The position numbers and the translations under genes are program-made. Below the pieces are notes generated by a model. It was not told the DNA's origin. It searched no databases and saw only the letters and a list, made by a program, of their open reading frames with translations. A stretch of 64,000 nucleotides of DNA from Mesobacillus maritimus (GTDB lineage Bacteria; Bacillota; Bacilli; Bacillales; Cytobacillaceae), in NCBI RefSeq assembly GCF_019749255.1, contig NZ_JACWFH010000033.1, forward strand, positions 29,129-93,128, given 5' to 3'. Position 1 is the first letter of the stretch. Every line of letters starts with the position of its first letter. Of the stretch, positions 1 through 7,599 are shown in pieces.

Positions 1-776
1 GAGAGCGTTTAGTGGAAATCGATGGTGTACAACCAGATGATGTCATTATGAGCCCTGAACAGGCAAAAGAACGTGGCATGACTTCGACGGTAACATTCCC
101 AATTGGAAATATTGCCCCTGAAGGTTCTGTTGTAAAATCAACCGCGATTGATCCTTCCGTCATTGGGGAAGATGGCGTGTTCAGACATACTGGTCAAGCG
201 AAAGTCTTCACTTCAGAAAAAGCTGCGATCAAAGCAATTAAGGTTGGTGACATCGAAGCAGGTGACATCATGGTCGTCCTTGGTGCAGGTCCAATGGGAA
301 CTGGGATGGAGGAAACCTACCAGTTAACTTCTGCTCTGAAGCACTTGCCATTCGGGAAGCGTGTTTCCTTGATTACCGATGCTCGTTTCTCTGGCGTTTC
401 TACTGGGGCTTGTTTCGGCCATGTTGGCCCTGAAGCTTTAGCTGGGGGACCACTTGGGAAGGTGCGCGATGGAGATGTGATTGAAATTATCGTCGACTGC
501 CTCAACCTAGAAGGATCGATTAACTTCATCGGAACCAAAGACACGCCATTAACATGGGATGAAGGAGCAAAAGTCCTAGAAGCACGTGATCCAAATCCAG
601 GCATGCAGCCGGATGAGGACCTTCCAGATGACACCCGTTTATGGGCCGGCCTTCAATCTGTAAGTGGGGGAACGTGGAAAGGATGTATCTATGATGTCGA
701 CGCGATCCTAGAAGTCCTTGAAGCTGGTAAAAAAGCATTAGCAAAAGAAAAAGAAAAAGATTTGGTCACGAATTGA
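1..776 (+). CDS. Sugar-acid dehydratase, IlvD/Edd family (YagF/YjhG-like), C-terminal part
   Basis: The reading frame is open to the left edge, so this is the C-terminal part (about 258 residues) of a longer protein; full-length YjhG-type enzymes are about 650 residues. The visible part holds the IlvD/Edd C-terminal signature (DARFSGVSTGACFGHVGPEA) and an ending of the LPDDTRLWAGLQ...GGTW type, which I associate with the YagF/YjhG D-xylonate dehydratase branch rather than branched-chain IlvD. These are Fe-S dehydratases making 2-keto-3-deoxy acids from aldonic acids. The next two genes are a GntP permease and a DHDPS-type aldolase, the same trio as E. coli yjhG/yjhF/yjhH, which supports a pentonate or hexonate pathway. 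Exact substrate is inference. Confidence 0.8.
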   Translation, partial: ERLVEIDGVQPDDVIMSPEQAKERGMTSTVTFPIGNIAPEGSVVKSTAIDPSVIGEDGVFRHTGQAKVFTSEKAAIKAIKVGDIEAGDIMVVLGAGPMGTGMEETYQLTSALKHLPFGKRVSLITDARFSGVSTGACFGHVGPEALAGGPLGKVRDGDVIEIIVDCLNLEGSINFIGTKDTPLTWDEGAKVLEARDPNPGMQPDEDLPDDTRLWAGLQSVSGGTWKGCIYDVDAILEVLEAGKKALAKEKEKDLVTN

Positions 777-815
777 GGATTGTTTTTTATAGATTGGGAG
801 ATTCCTAGTGCTGGT

Positions 816-838
816 TGACCACCTGCAAAGGGTGGTCA
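816..838. other. Inverted repeat downstream of the dehydratase gene
   Basis: TGACCACC and GGTGGTCA form a perfect 8-bp stem around a 7-nt loop, 40 bases after the dehydratase stop. No T-run follows, so it is not a standard intrinsic terminator. It may stabilise the 3' end of the message or be a partial terminator before the permease gene. Confidence 0.4.
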
Positions 839-957
839 TGTACTAAGGTGCAAGGAAATGACCATTTTAGTGTGGATGATTCAAGAGAAATACGGTGCCA
901 ACAAAAACAATTGTTTGAGCTCTAATTCTTTATGAATCATCCCCAATTTTAAGATAG

Positions 958-972
958 ATGTAAACGATTCCT
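958..972 (+). promoter_or_regulatory. cre-like site (CcpA)
   Basis: ATGTAAACGATTCCT matches 13 of 15 positions of the catabolite-response consensus WTGNAARCGNWWWCA, 66 bases before the GntP permease start. CcpA control of a sugar-acid operon would be ordinary in Bacillaceae. The last positions deviate, so this is only a candidate. Confidence 0.35.
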
Positions 973-1038
973 AATGATTTTTGTAAAATATTGCCCAAAA
1001 TCTGAGCTATTTACATAGGAAAATGGAGGATCATCATC

Positions 1039-2385
1039 ATGCCATTATTTATAGTTGCTATCGGGATTGTTGTCTTACTTATTTTAATTACAGGTTTTAA
1101 GTTAAACACGTTTGTTTCTTTAATTATTGTCTCCTTTGGGGTCGCGTTAGCTCTTGGGATGCCGCTTGATAGCATCGTCTCTTCGATTGAAGGAGGATTA
1201 GGCGGAACCCTCGGTCATATTGCGTTAATCTTTGGACTTGGTGCGATGCTTGGAAAATTAATTGCCGATGCTGGCGGTGCCCAGCGAATTGCGATGACCC
1301 TTATCGACAAGTTTGGTGAAAAGAACATCCAATGGGCCGTTGTGGTTGCGTCCTTTATTGTCGGGATTGCCTTATTCTTCGAAGTAGGATTAGTTCTCCT
1401 TATTCCAATTGTTTTTACCATTGCGAAACAGTTAAGAGTTTCGATTGTTTATTTAGGAATTCCAATGGCTGCTGCTTTACTGGCTACCCATGGATTTTTA
1501 CCTCCTCATCCAGGACCAACGGCTATTGCTGGTGAATATGGCGCTGATATTGGGATGGTTCTACTTTACGGAATCATTGTGGCGATTCCAACGGTTATTT
1601 TAGCAGGTCCGGTCTATACAAAGTTAGCGAAAAAAATTATTCCGAGTGCTTTTAATAAAAGCGGAAACATTGATTCTTTAGGTGAGCAAAAAACCTTTAA
1701 ACTTGAAGAAACACCTGGATTTGGCATTAGTGTGTTAACTTCGATGTTCCCGGTTATTTTAATGTCGATTGCAACGATTATTAATATGATTCAAACTTCT
1801 GGTGGAATCGAAGATAACGCATTTTTCACAGTGGTTCGTCTTTTAGGAAATGCCTCTACTTCCATGTTAATCTCGTTAATTCTCGCTTTTTATACGATGG
1901 GTATTGCTAGAAAGATTCCGGTTAAAACCGTTATGAATTCCTGCGCTGTTTCGATTAGTCATATCGGGATGATGCTGTTAATCATTGGCGGCGGTGGTGC
2001 TTTCAAACAAGTCTTAATTGACGGTGGGGTTGGTGACTATGTCGCTGAACTATTTACAGGTACCAACATCTCTCCGCTTTTACTCGCCTGGGTTGTGGCG
2101 GCCATCTTACGTATCTCACTAGGTTCCGCAACAGTTGCAGCCTTATCGACTGCAGGATTAGTCATACCGTTACTTGGTCAATACGATGTAAACCTAGCGC
2201 TTGTGGTCTTGGCAACTGGAGCAGGAAGTTCCATCTGTTCCCATGTTAATGACGCTGGTTTCTGGATGATCAAAGAATACTTTGGATTGAGTATGAAAGA
2301 AACGTTTGGTACATGGACAGTACTTTCAACGATTACCTCAGTAGCAGGATTAGGCTTTATTTTATTATTGAACTTATTTGTTTAG
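1039..2385 (+). CDS. GntP-family gluconate/sugar-acid:H+ permease
   Basis: A 448-residue, highly hydrophobic protein with about 12-14 membrane segments and the usual GntP length (about 440). GntP-type features include the N-terminal membrane segments [20 protein letters not shown], the loop [19 protein letters not shown] and the C-terminal [17 protein letters not shown]. It should import an aldonate across the cytoplasmic membrane by proton symport. The ATG has GGAGG 8-9 bases upstream. It lies between a YjhG-like dehydratase and a DHDPS-family aldolase and is probably co-transcribed with the aldolase (31-base gap). Substrate not determinable from sequence. Confidence 0.88.
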   Translation: MPLFIVAIGIVVLLILITGFKLNTFVSLIIVSFGVALALGMPLDSIVSSIEGGLGGTLGHIALIFGLGAMLGKLIADAGGAQRIAMTLIDKFGEKNIQWAVVVASFIVGIALFFEVGLVLLIPIVFTIAKQLRVSIVYLGIPMAAALLATHGFLPPHPGPTAIAGEYGADIGMVLLYGIIVAIPTVILAGPVYTKLAKKIIPSAFNKSGNIDSLGEQKTFKLEETPGFGISVLTSMFPVILMSIATIINMIQTSGGIEDNAFFTVVRLLGNASTSMLISLILAFYTMGIARKIPVKTVMNSCAVSISHIGMMLLIIGGGGAFKQVLIDGGVGDYVAELFTGTNISPLLLAWVVAAILRISLGSATVAALSTAGLVIPLLGQYDVNLALVVLATGAGSSICSHVNDAGFWMIKEYFGLSMKETFGTWTVLSTITSVAGLGFILLLNLFV

Positions 2386-2416
2386 TTAACTTGAGTTTTA
2401 GTAAGGAGAGAGTAGG

Positions 2417-3331
2417 ATGAAAAAGGCTGAATTTTTAACGCCTGTTGTCACTGCCTTTGACATTGACGGACAATTGGATCATCAGGCAAATAAAAACATT
2501 TATGATTTCTTGATTGATGGAGGCGTAGACGGGTTAGTCATCATGGGGAGTACGGGTGAGTTTTTCTCGATGGAGGCTGTTCAGAAGAAAGAATTGATTG
2601 ACCTTGTGGTTGATCATGTGAATCATCGAACAAAGGTTTATATCGGGACGGCGTGTATGACAGTGGAGGAAACAGTAAATCTATCAAACTACGCGTTAAA
2701 TGCCGGCGCAGATGGCGTCATGATTGTCAGTCCGTATTATTTTTCACTTTCTGATGAGAGCATTGAATTCTTTTATGATCAGGTTGCAGAAGCAGTGAAC
2801 GGAGATATCTTTCTCTATAATTTCCCTGCAAGAACTGCCCACGACCTGTCTCCAGGAGTCACGCTAAATCTCTTACGAAAACATAGTAATATAAAAGGGT
2901 ATAAAGATACTGTTACAGAAATGGGGCATACTAGGAAATTAATTCAAACTCTACAAAATGAATTCCCGGACTTTATCGTCTATTCCGGATTTGATGAGAA
3001 CTTTGCTCATAATGTTTTGAGCGGAGGAAACGGCTGTATTGGCGGTCTCTCGAACCTATATCCAGAAGTATTTGCCGAATGGGTACAGGCCAATAACGCA
3101 AAAGATCTAAAAACAGTCGCAGAGGTTCAAAACATCGTTGATAAATTGAGTGAGTTATATGATATCGGTACCCCGTTTATCCCAATTTTGAAAAAGGCCA
3201 TGATGCTTAGAGGAATTGACTTACAAGGCTATTGCACAAAGCCGTTCCTAGAGCCAAATGAGAAACAGGTTGAGGCAATCAGGAGAGTTTTGGAAGATGT
3301 CGATGCATTGATTGGTGAATTGGTGCGCTAG
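2417..3331 (+). CDS. Dihydrodipicolinate synthase/N-acetylneuraminate lyase family aldolase (YjhH-like)
   Basis: 304 residues, the normal size of this TIM-barrel class I aldolase family. Visible active-site elements are GSTGE at 44-48, the catalytic Tyr134 in FLYNFP and the Schiff-base Lys163 in GYKDT. In this context (aldonate dehydratase plus GntP permease) it most likely cleaves a 2-keto-3-deoxy sugar acid to pyruvate and an aldehyde, like E. coli YjhH, rather than making dihydrodipicolinate for lysine. Ribosome binding site GGAGAG precedes the ATG. The TAG stop runs directly into a dispersed palindromic repeat (its G is the first G of GGGACAGG). Confidence 0.88.
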   Translation: MKKAEFLTPVVTAFDIDGQLDHQANKNIYDFLIDGGVDGLVIMGSTGEFFSMEAVQKKELIDLVVDHVNHRTKVYIGTACMTVEETVNLSNYALNAGADGVMIVSPYYFSLSDESIEFFYDQVAEAVNGDIFLYNFPARTAHDLSPGVTLNLLRKHSNIKGYKDTVTEMGHTRKLIQTLQNEFPDFIVYSGFDENFAHNVLSGGNGCIGGLSNLYPEVFAEWVQANNAKDLKTVAEVQNIVDKLSELYDIGTPFIPILKKAMMLRGIDLQGYCTKPFLEPNEKQVEAIRRVLEDVDALIGELVR

Positions 3332-3594
3332 GGACAGGGGGACAGGCACCGTGTCCCAATCTCTTTTAGGGAAACGTTTCAGATGTGTCGCCACCGGAGT
3401 TTTGTAGATTGAGAGTTTGGCATTAGATAATCTTGATGGTCCTTTTGCTTTGTAGCAGAAGGGCTTTTTTCGGGTTTTTCCACCGAGCAGTGACTAGTTT
3501 TTTTGTCTGCACTGCTTTTAAGAACATAAAGGAGCAAGTACAGTGAGAACGCGACGCACCATCCCTTTTTCGTTGGAGACAATGAACCTGTCCC
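3331..3594 (+). repeat. Dispersed palindromic repeat, left arm 3331-3357 and right arm 3575-3594
   Basis: The left arm has the pattern GGGACAGGGGGACAGGCACC followed by GTGTCCC. The right arm is of the GACAATGAACCTGTCCC type. This is one of about 20 copies of this family in the window; here the arms are unusually far apart (about 220 bases) with an intrinsic terminator between them. Confidence 0.8.
3441..3470 (+). terminator. Intrinsic terminator of the sugar-acid operon
   Basis: CCTTTTGCT and AGCAGAAGG pair around a short TTGT loop and are followed by CTTTTTT. It lies downstream of the aldolase gene in the same orientation. Confidence 0.75.
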
Positions 3595-3678
3595 TTAATA
3601 ATTGTGAAACGAACAGTGAATTCATGGCGCAATGGTAATTTTTCTATAGTTATTAAGAACCATTTACAGGAAATCTAA

Positions 3679-3707
3679 TTGTTTATAAAGACAACCTTTC
3701 TTATACT
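3679..3707 (+). promoter_or_regulatory. Sigma-A type promoter of the secreted esterase gene
   Basis: TTGTTT (3679-3684) and TATACT (3702-3707) are separated by exactly 17 bases, 45 bases before the start codon at 3752. Confidence 0.6.
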
Positions 3708-3751
3708 ACAAATGTTCTGAATATTATGAAAAACAAAGGAGTTGGGATGTT

Positions 3752-4753
3752 ATGTTAAAAAGAAGGCTATCTGTTTTGCTCATCTTGGTGTTGTTCATGA
3801 TGATTTGTTCTGTTGTTGCTGCTGAAGAACCTACATACGAAATTAAGAGTGGAACAATGATGTACCAAGGGTACGAACGTACCTATAAATACTATGTTCC
3901 TTCCACTTACACAGGAAAGATGGCCCTTCCTTTGATGCTTTCATTCCACGGATCGGGAAGTAGCGCTGACGGACAAATCACTTTAACTGACTATCATAAG
4001 ATTGCTGAAAAGGAAGGATTCATCGTTGTTTTTCCAGATAGCACAGTAATCAATGAGGACGATGAAGTTATCATCTCTGATGATAACTCGTTTGACCCTA
4101 ATTCCCCCTTAATCAGAAGGTGGAATACTGGAACAGCGACAGGAACACTTGCAGGCATCGATGATGTAGGATTTACTTCAGCTTTAATTGACCGATTTAA
4201 TGAATCATTCAATATTGATTTAAGCCGCGTGTACGCTTCTGGGATGTCCAATGGCTCAATGTTTTCCAATCGTTTAGCTGTAGAGCTTTCTGACCGAATT
4301 GCAGGAATCGGTGCGGTCACAGGACAATTAGGTTCTAATTTTATAAACCAGACCCCTAAAGCTCCAGTTACCGTTGTCCATGTCATGGGAGACACGGACC
4401 CAGTTGTTCCTTATGAAGGAAGACCAGGATCACTTCTATCGGTTGACGCCACTATCGATTATTGGAAACAAGCAAACGGTACTGTGAAAAAAGCAAGGGT
4501 TACTGAACTGCCACAGATCAGTGAGGGAGATCAAACGAAGGTTGTCCGCGAAGTGTATGGCGGTGGAAAATACGGAACGGAGGTCATTCTGTATAAGGTA
4601 GAAGGTGGCGGACATACTTGGCCTGGTGGACCACAGTACTTGTCTACGAATCTTATTGGCTTTACTAGTTATCACATAAATGCTAGCCAAACAATCTGGG
4701 ATGAACTCAAAACTCATAAAATCGCTAAATTAAAGAAAGAGAATCATAAATAA
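3752..4753 (+). CDS. Secreted alpha/beta-hydrolase, PHB depolymerase/feruloyl esterase (LpqC) family
   Basis: 333 residues starting with a classical signal peptide (KRR then a hydrophobic core, cleavage likely after VVAAE around residue 24). It has the FHGSGSSADG oxyanion-hole region, a nucleophile elbow GMSNGS near residue 168, the acid in GDTDPVVPY and the histidine in GGGHTWPGG, the layout of the poly(3-hydroxybutyrate) depolymerase/esterase family (COG3509 type). It probably hydrolyses an ester outside the cell; the substrate is unknown. AAAGGAG sits 9 bases before the ATG. Single-gene unit with its own promoter and terminator. Confidence 0.8.
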   Translation: MLKRRLSVLLILVLFMMICSVVAAEEPTYEIKSGTMMYQGYERTYKYYVPSTYTGKMALPLMLSFHGSGSSADGQITLTDYHKIAEKEGFIVVFPDSTVINEDDEVIISDDNSFDPNSPLIRRWNTGTATGTLAGIDDVGFTSALIDRFNESFNIDLSRVYASGMSNGSMFSNRLAVELSDRIAGIGAVTGQLGSNFINQTPKAPVTVVHVMGDTDPVVPYEGRPGSLLSVDATIDYWKQANGTVKKARVTELPQISEGDQTKVVREVYGGGKYGTEVILYKVEGGGHTWPGGPQYLSTNLIGFTSYHINASQTIWDELKTHKIAKLKKENHK

Positions 4754-4763
4754 TCTTTGATGG

Positions 4764-4794
4764 TCCCTCTGTTGATGACAGGGGGATTTTTTTT
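4764..4794 (+). terminator. Intrinsic terminator after the esterase gene
   Basis: TCCCTCTGT pairs with ACAGGGGGA around a 5-base loop and is followed by an eight-T run. Confidence 0.85.
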
Positions 4795-4803
4795 GTGATG
4801 AGT

Positions 4804-4884
4804 GAGACATGGGGACAGGCCCCTTGTCTCAGAAGGAGAATAATCATTGCTCGGGGGAGGAAAAGGGATGTCTCCGTTTGTCCA
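4804..4884 (+). repeat. Dispersed palindromic repeat (diverged copy)
   Basis: Left arm 4804-4830 has a GAGACA...TGTCTC stem around GGGGACAGGCCCC; a weak right arm (TGTCTCCGTTTGTCC) follows near 4866-4881. The rest of 4797-5093 holds no recognisable gene. Confidence 0.55.
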
Positions 4885-5093
4885 AAATTCTTTGTTATTG
4901 GCAGCAGGACTTTTAATATTTTTGTTGAAATATAGCCATGTGTGTTCTTCACTTTTCGTTTCCCTCTTCTTTCCTTTAGAAAGTTTCTTTTAATGTTGTT
5001 ATGCCCCCTGTTTTCTTCACTACTTTATGATCAAGTCATTTAAGTGTTTCTTCCATTTTTAATTCATTTTTCTGTCTTACTCTCCAAATAAGC

Positions 5094-5188
5094 GGGACAA
5101 AGGGACAGGCACTGTGTCTCACTAATCCATTCCATACTATTAAGCAAGGAACAACACATTCGGGACAGCGGACCTGTCCCCTTGTCCC
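5094..5188 (+). repeat. Dispersed palindromic repeat upstream of the RAYT gene
   Basis: Left arm 5094-5120 (GGGACAAAGGGACAGGCACT then GTGTCTC) and right arm 5162-5188 (GGGACAGCGGACCTGTCCCC then TTGTCCC). The right arm forms a GGGACAG/CTGTCCC stem and ends 18 bases before the RAYT start, leaving just room for the ribosome binding site. Confidence 0.85.
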
Positions 5189-5205
5189 AAATGAGGTGAT
5201 TGTAG

Positions 5206-6057
5206 ATGCCAAGATTAGCGAGGGAGAAAAGTAGAACTGGTGTTTATCACGTTATGTTGAGAGGAATTAATCGACAAATCATCTTTGAAGAAGATGAGGA
5301 TAGGAGGAAGTTTTTAGAGACGCTAAAGAGGTTTAAAGAGAGTAGCCTATTTGATTTATATGCGTATTGTTTGATGGACAACCACGTCCATTTATTAATC
5401 AAGGAGAATGATGAAAGCATTTCGGTTTCTATTAAAAGGATTAGTTGTAGTTATGTTCATTGGTACAATACCAAATATGAAAGGTGTGGACATTTGTTTC
5501 AGGACCGCTTCAAGAGTGAAAAGATAGAAACGAGCTTGTCTTTTTTAAGGGTACTTCGGTACATTCACCAAAACCCATTAAAGGCAGGTTTAGCTAGAAC
5601 GGTGTTCGATTCTAGCTGGACTAGTATCCATGAATATAGAGATAAAGCCGATTTAATTACAATTGATAAAGGGTTAAGCCTCTTCCACGCTGATAGGAAT
5701 TTAGCACTCGATCATTTTAATGCATGCATGACGGAAGAAAGCGAAGAGCAATGCATGAGCAATGAACCAAGAATCAAGGTCTCCGATAGTCAGTTGTTAG
5801 ACTATCTGCGTTCAAAAGGAGTTATAGAAAAAAATAAGCTTCAGCAAATGAAAAAAGAAGACCGGGATGCTATCCTGACTAATCTTAAAGAAATAAAAGG
5901 TGTGTCAATCAGGCAGATTTCTAGAGTAACAGGAATATCAAAAAGCGTCATTGAACGAGTCGGACGGGGGGACAGGCACTGTCCCCATGTCCGACCGGCC
6001 CCCATATATGACTCGGGGAACCCCGTTGTCCCGAACCGGGAGAATCTCATGTTCTAA
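5206..6057 (+). CDS. REP-associated tyrosine transposase (RAYT), Y1/IS200-like HUH family
   Basis: 283 residues. The N-terminal half is a Y1 transposase domain: LRGINRQIIFEED, the HUH metal-binding motif HVH at 60-62 (MDNHVHLLIKE) and the catalytic tyrosine Tyr119 in YIHQNPLKAGL. A helix-turn-helix (GVSIRQISRVTGISKSVIERV, about 232-252) follows, as is common in RAYTs. RAYTs nick and move single-stranded palindromic repeats. This gene is preceded at 5094-5188 by a full copy of the window's palindromic repeat, and another copy lies at 5960-5994 inside its 3' coding end, so residues after about 252 are encoded by repeat DNA. Ribosome binding site GAGGTG. Codes in only one copy here; overlaps the convergent sigma-factor gene by a few bases. 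Confidence 0.88.
   Translation: MPRLAREKSRTGVYHVMLRGINRQIIFEEDEDRRKFLETLKRFKESSLFDLYAYCLMDNHVHLLIKENDESISVSIKRISCSYVHWYNTKYERCGHLFQDRFKSEKIETSLSFLRVLRYIHQNPLKAGLARTVFDSSWTSIHEYRDKADLITIDKGLSLFHADRNLALDHFNACMTEESEEQCMSNEPRIKVSDSQLLDYLRSKGVIEKNKLQQMKKEDRDAILTNLKEIKGVSIRQISRVTGISKSVIERVGRGDRHCPHVRPAPIYDSGNPVVPNRENLMF
5960..5994. repeat. Palindromic repeat inside the 3' end of the RAYT gene
   Basis: A nested hairpin: outer stem TCGGAC/GTCCGA (5960-5965 with 5989-5994) and inner perfect stem GGGACAG/CTGTCCC (5969-5975 with 5979-5985, loop GCA). It carries the GACAGGCACT core of the dispersed family and is translated as the RAYT C-terminal tail. Confidence 0.85.
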
Positions 6058-6560
6058 TAGGTCAGTTCCTGCAAGATGTCTTTATCGGCTCGCAACTTAT
6101 TCAGAGCTCCGGTGCGCCAGGCTTTGACCGCAGATACACTGACGTTTTCAATCGCCGCGATTTGGCCAATTTTGAGTGCCTTATAGCAGTGGTAAATGAC
6201 CCACTTAGTCTGATTTTCTGTTAGTTGATGTTGTTGGCATACCGCAAGAATCCTGTCCTCTTCATCTGAAAAAGTTCCGTTTGTATCCTCCAGTAATTCA
6301 AAGAATGGCTCTGTAGCAATGAAAGAATGGTCTTCCTCATTTTTCGCTCGCTTTAGTTCAGTTAACATTTTTCCTTTTATATAGACGTAGGCATAGCTTG
6401 TAAACGATCCTTTCTGAGGGTTGAAGCGTTCAAATGCCTCCCAAAGACCGATAAGTCCAATCTGAAAGAACTCCTCTTTGTTTTTATAGATTTGTAAGGT
6501 CCGTAGGATACTGTGAATCATTGGGGTGTATTGCGTTTTCACTTCTTCAAAGCTTTCCAT
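6054..6560 (-). CDS. Small sigma-70 family RNA polymerase sigma factor
   Basis: 168 residues. Region 2 is visible as FFQIGLIGLWEAFERFNPQKGSFTSYAYVYIKGKMLTELKR and a region-4 helix-turn-helix as LTENQTKWVIYHCYKALKIGQIAAIENVSVSAVKAWRTGALNKLR; no region 3 or anti-sigma gene is seen next to it. I chose the ATG at 6560 because AAGGGA lies 7 bases upstream; the GTG at 6575 lies before that site and has no Shine-Dalgarno. Size and architecture resemble ECF-like or SigI/YvrI-type accessory factors, but I do not recognise the exact group. Target promoters unknown. Convergent with, and overlapping, the RAYT gene. Confidence 0.75.
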   Translation of the reverse strand: MESFEEVKTQYTPMIHSILRTLQIYKNKEEFFQIGLIGLWEAFERFNPQKGSFTSYAYVYIKGKMLTELKRAKNEEDHSFIATEPFFELLEDTNGTFSDEEDRILAVCQQHQLTENQTKWVIYHCYKALKIGQIAAIENVSVSAVKAWRTGALNKLRADKDILQELTY

Positions 6561-6881
6561 TGGTGTTCCCTTCACAAAGCGCGCTTTGCTTTTGTATTCC
6601 CGGGTATCTTTAAGATAAAGGGATTAACATTTTTCATCGAATCTGCCTAGTTCACTTTTGTAGCCCCAATACCCCTTTAACAGTCAAAAACGGAGGCAAA
6701 TTTGATTTTTGATGAGGAAAATCACTATTTAAGGCAGACTTAGTATGAATTTGCGGGAAAAATTGACAGGTTCCTGTCCAGGTTAAGGATTCTTTTTAGG
6801 GGGGGACGGCTACTTAACCTGTGACAAGAACAGTGGGAATCGTCATTGCAGGTGGTCAGAGTAGACTCAAGTACACCGTTT

Positions 6882-6906
6882 GTTTAATTCCTTCCTCTAA
6901 GGGTAT
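6882..6906 (+). promoter_or_regulatory. Sigma-B (general stress) promoter
   Basis: GTTTAA (6882-6887) and GGGTAT (6901-6906) are separated by 13 bases, a consensus match to Bacillus sigma-B promoters. It lies 35 bases before a general-stress gene, which fits. The rest of the gap 6561-6881 shows nothing I can name. Confidence 0.8.
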
Positions 6907-6940
6907 CTAGTTATAAATGACTTCTTAGAGGAGGAGTAGC

Positions 6941-7516
6941 ATGACAAACGAAAAGATTATTAAAATTGTAGGGATATATGATCGAGAAGAACAGGCTGTT
7001 GGGGCAGTGGAGGAATTAAAAAGCCAAGGATATCATCAGGAAGAGATATCAATGATTACAAATAACAGGGAAATGCTTGAAAAACTCGGAATCGACAAAC
7101 CGACTCGTTCAAAGATGAATGAAGGTGCAAAGACAGGGGCAGCAACTGGTAGTTTAATAGGAGGCTTGGCAGGACTATTGGCTGGGTTTGGGGCGTTTAC
7201 CATACCTGGAATTGGACCCATTCTTGCTGCAGGACCGATTGCCGCGGCGTTCGTCGGAGGATCTGCTGGAATTGGTGTTGGTGGTATTACCGGAGCCCTA
7301 ATTGGGTTAGGGATTCCCGAAGAAGAAGCCAACCGGTATGAAAAGGAAATGCAACAAGAGAAAATCCTTGTTATCGTTGAAAAACAGATTACCAAGCCAT
7401 TAATAAAGCCAATGGATCATACCGCATCAGAACGAGAGTTAACTGAAGTTGACCCCTCTAAAGAAATACCGAAACGTTCAGCAATGGATCAGGTTGATCC
7501 TAGTCGTTATTTTTAA
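6941..7516 (+). CDS. General stress protein, YflT/GSP17M-like domain with glycine-zipper segment
   Basis: 191 residues. The N-terminal 60 residues (KIVGIYDREEQAVGAVEELKSQGYHQEEISMITNN) are the heat-induced stress protein YflT fold. A long Gly/Ala-rich hydrophobic stretch follows (about 68-125, GAATGSLIGGLAGLLAGFGAF...GGITGALIGLGI), probably a membrane-inserting glycine zipper, then a hydrophilic tail. AGGAGGAG precedes the ATG. A consensus sigma-B promoter lies immediately upstream, so it should be induced by heat, salt or energy stress. Biochemical role unknown in the family. Confidence 0.82.
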   Translation: MTNEKIIKIVGIYDREEQAVGAVEELKSQGYHQEEISMITNNREMLEKLGIDKPTRSKMNEGAKTGAATGSLIGGLAGLLAGFGAFTIPGIGPILAAGPIAAAFVGGSAGIGVGGITGALIGLGIPEEEANRYEKEMQQEKILVIVEKQITKPLIKPMDHTASERELTEVDPSKEIPKRSAMDQVDPSRYF

Positions 7517-7564
7517 TCGGGAAAAAGAGCGCATATCCTAGAGTGCTAGAACAGTAAATATTTT

Positions 7565-7590
7565 AGGGACAGTATAAAGATACTGTCCCT
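7565..7590. terminator. Bidirectional terminator between convergent genes
   Basis: A perfect 11-bp stem AGGGACAGTAT/ATACTGTCCCT around AAAG, flanked by a T-rich stretch on the right and an A/T-rich stretch on the left, placed between two convergent genes. The stem contains the GGGACAG/CTGTCCC arms of the dispersed repeat, so the terminator may be derived from it. Confidence 0.7.
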
Positions 7591-7599
7591 ATTTCTATC

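Noticed and set aside
6601..6607. Second sigma-B -10 like GGGTAT upstream of the sigma-factor gene
   Set aside because: It is on the plus strand, pointing away from the sigma gene, and lacks a matching GTTTAA at the right distance.
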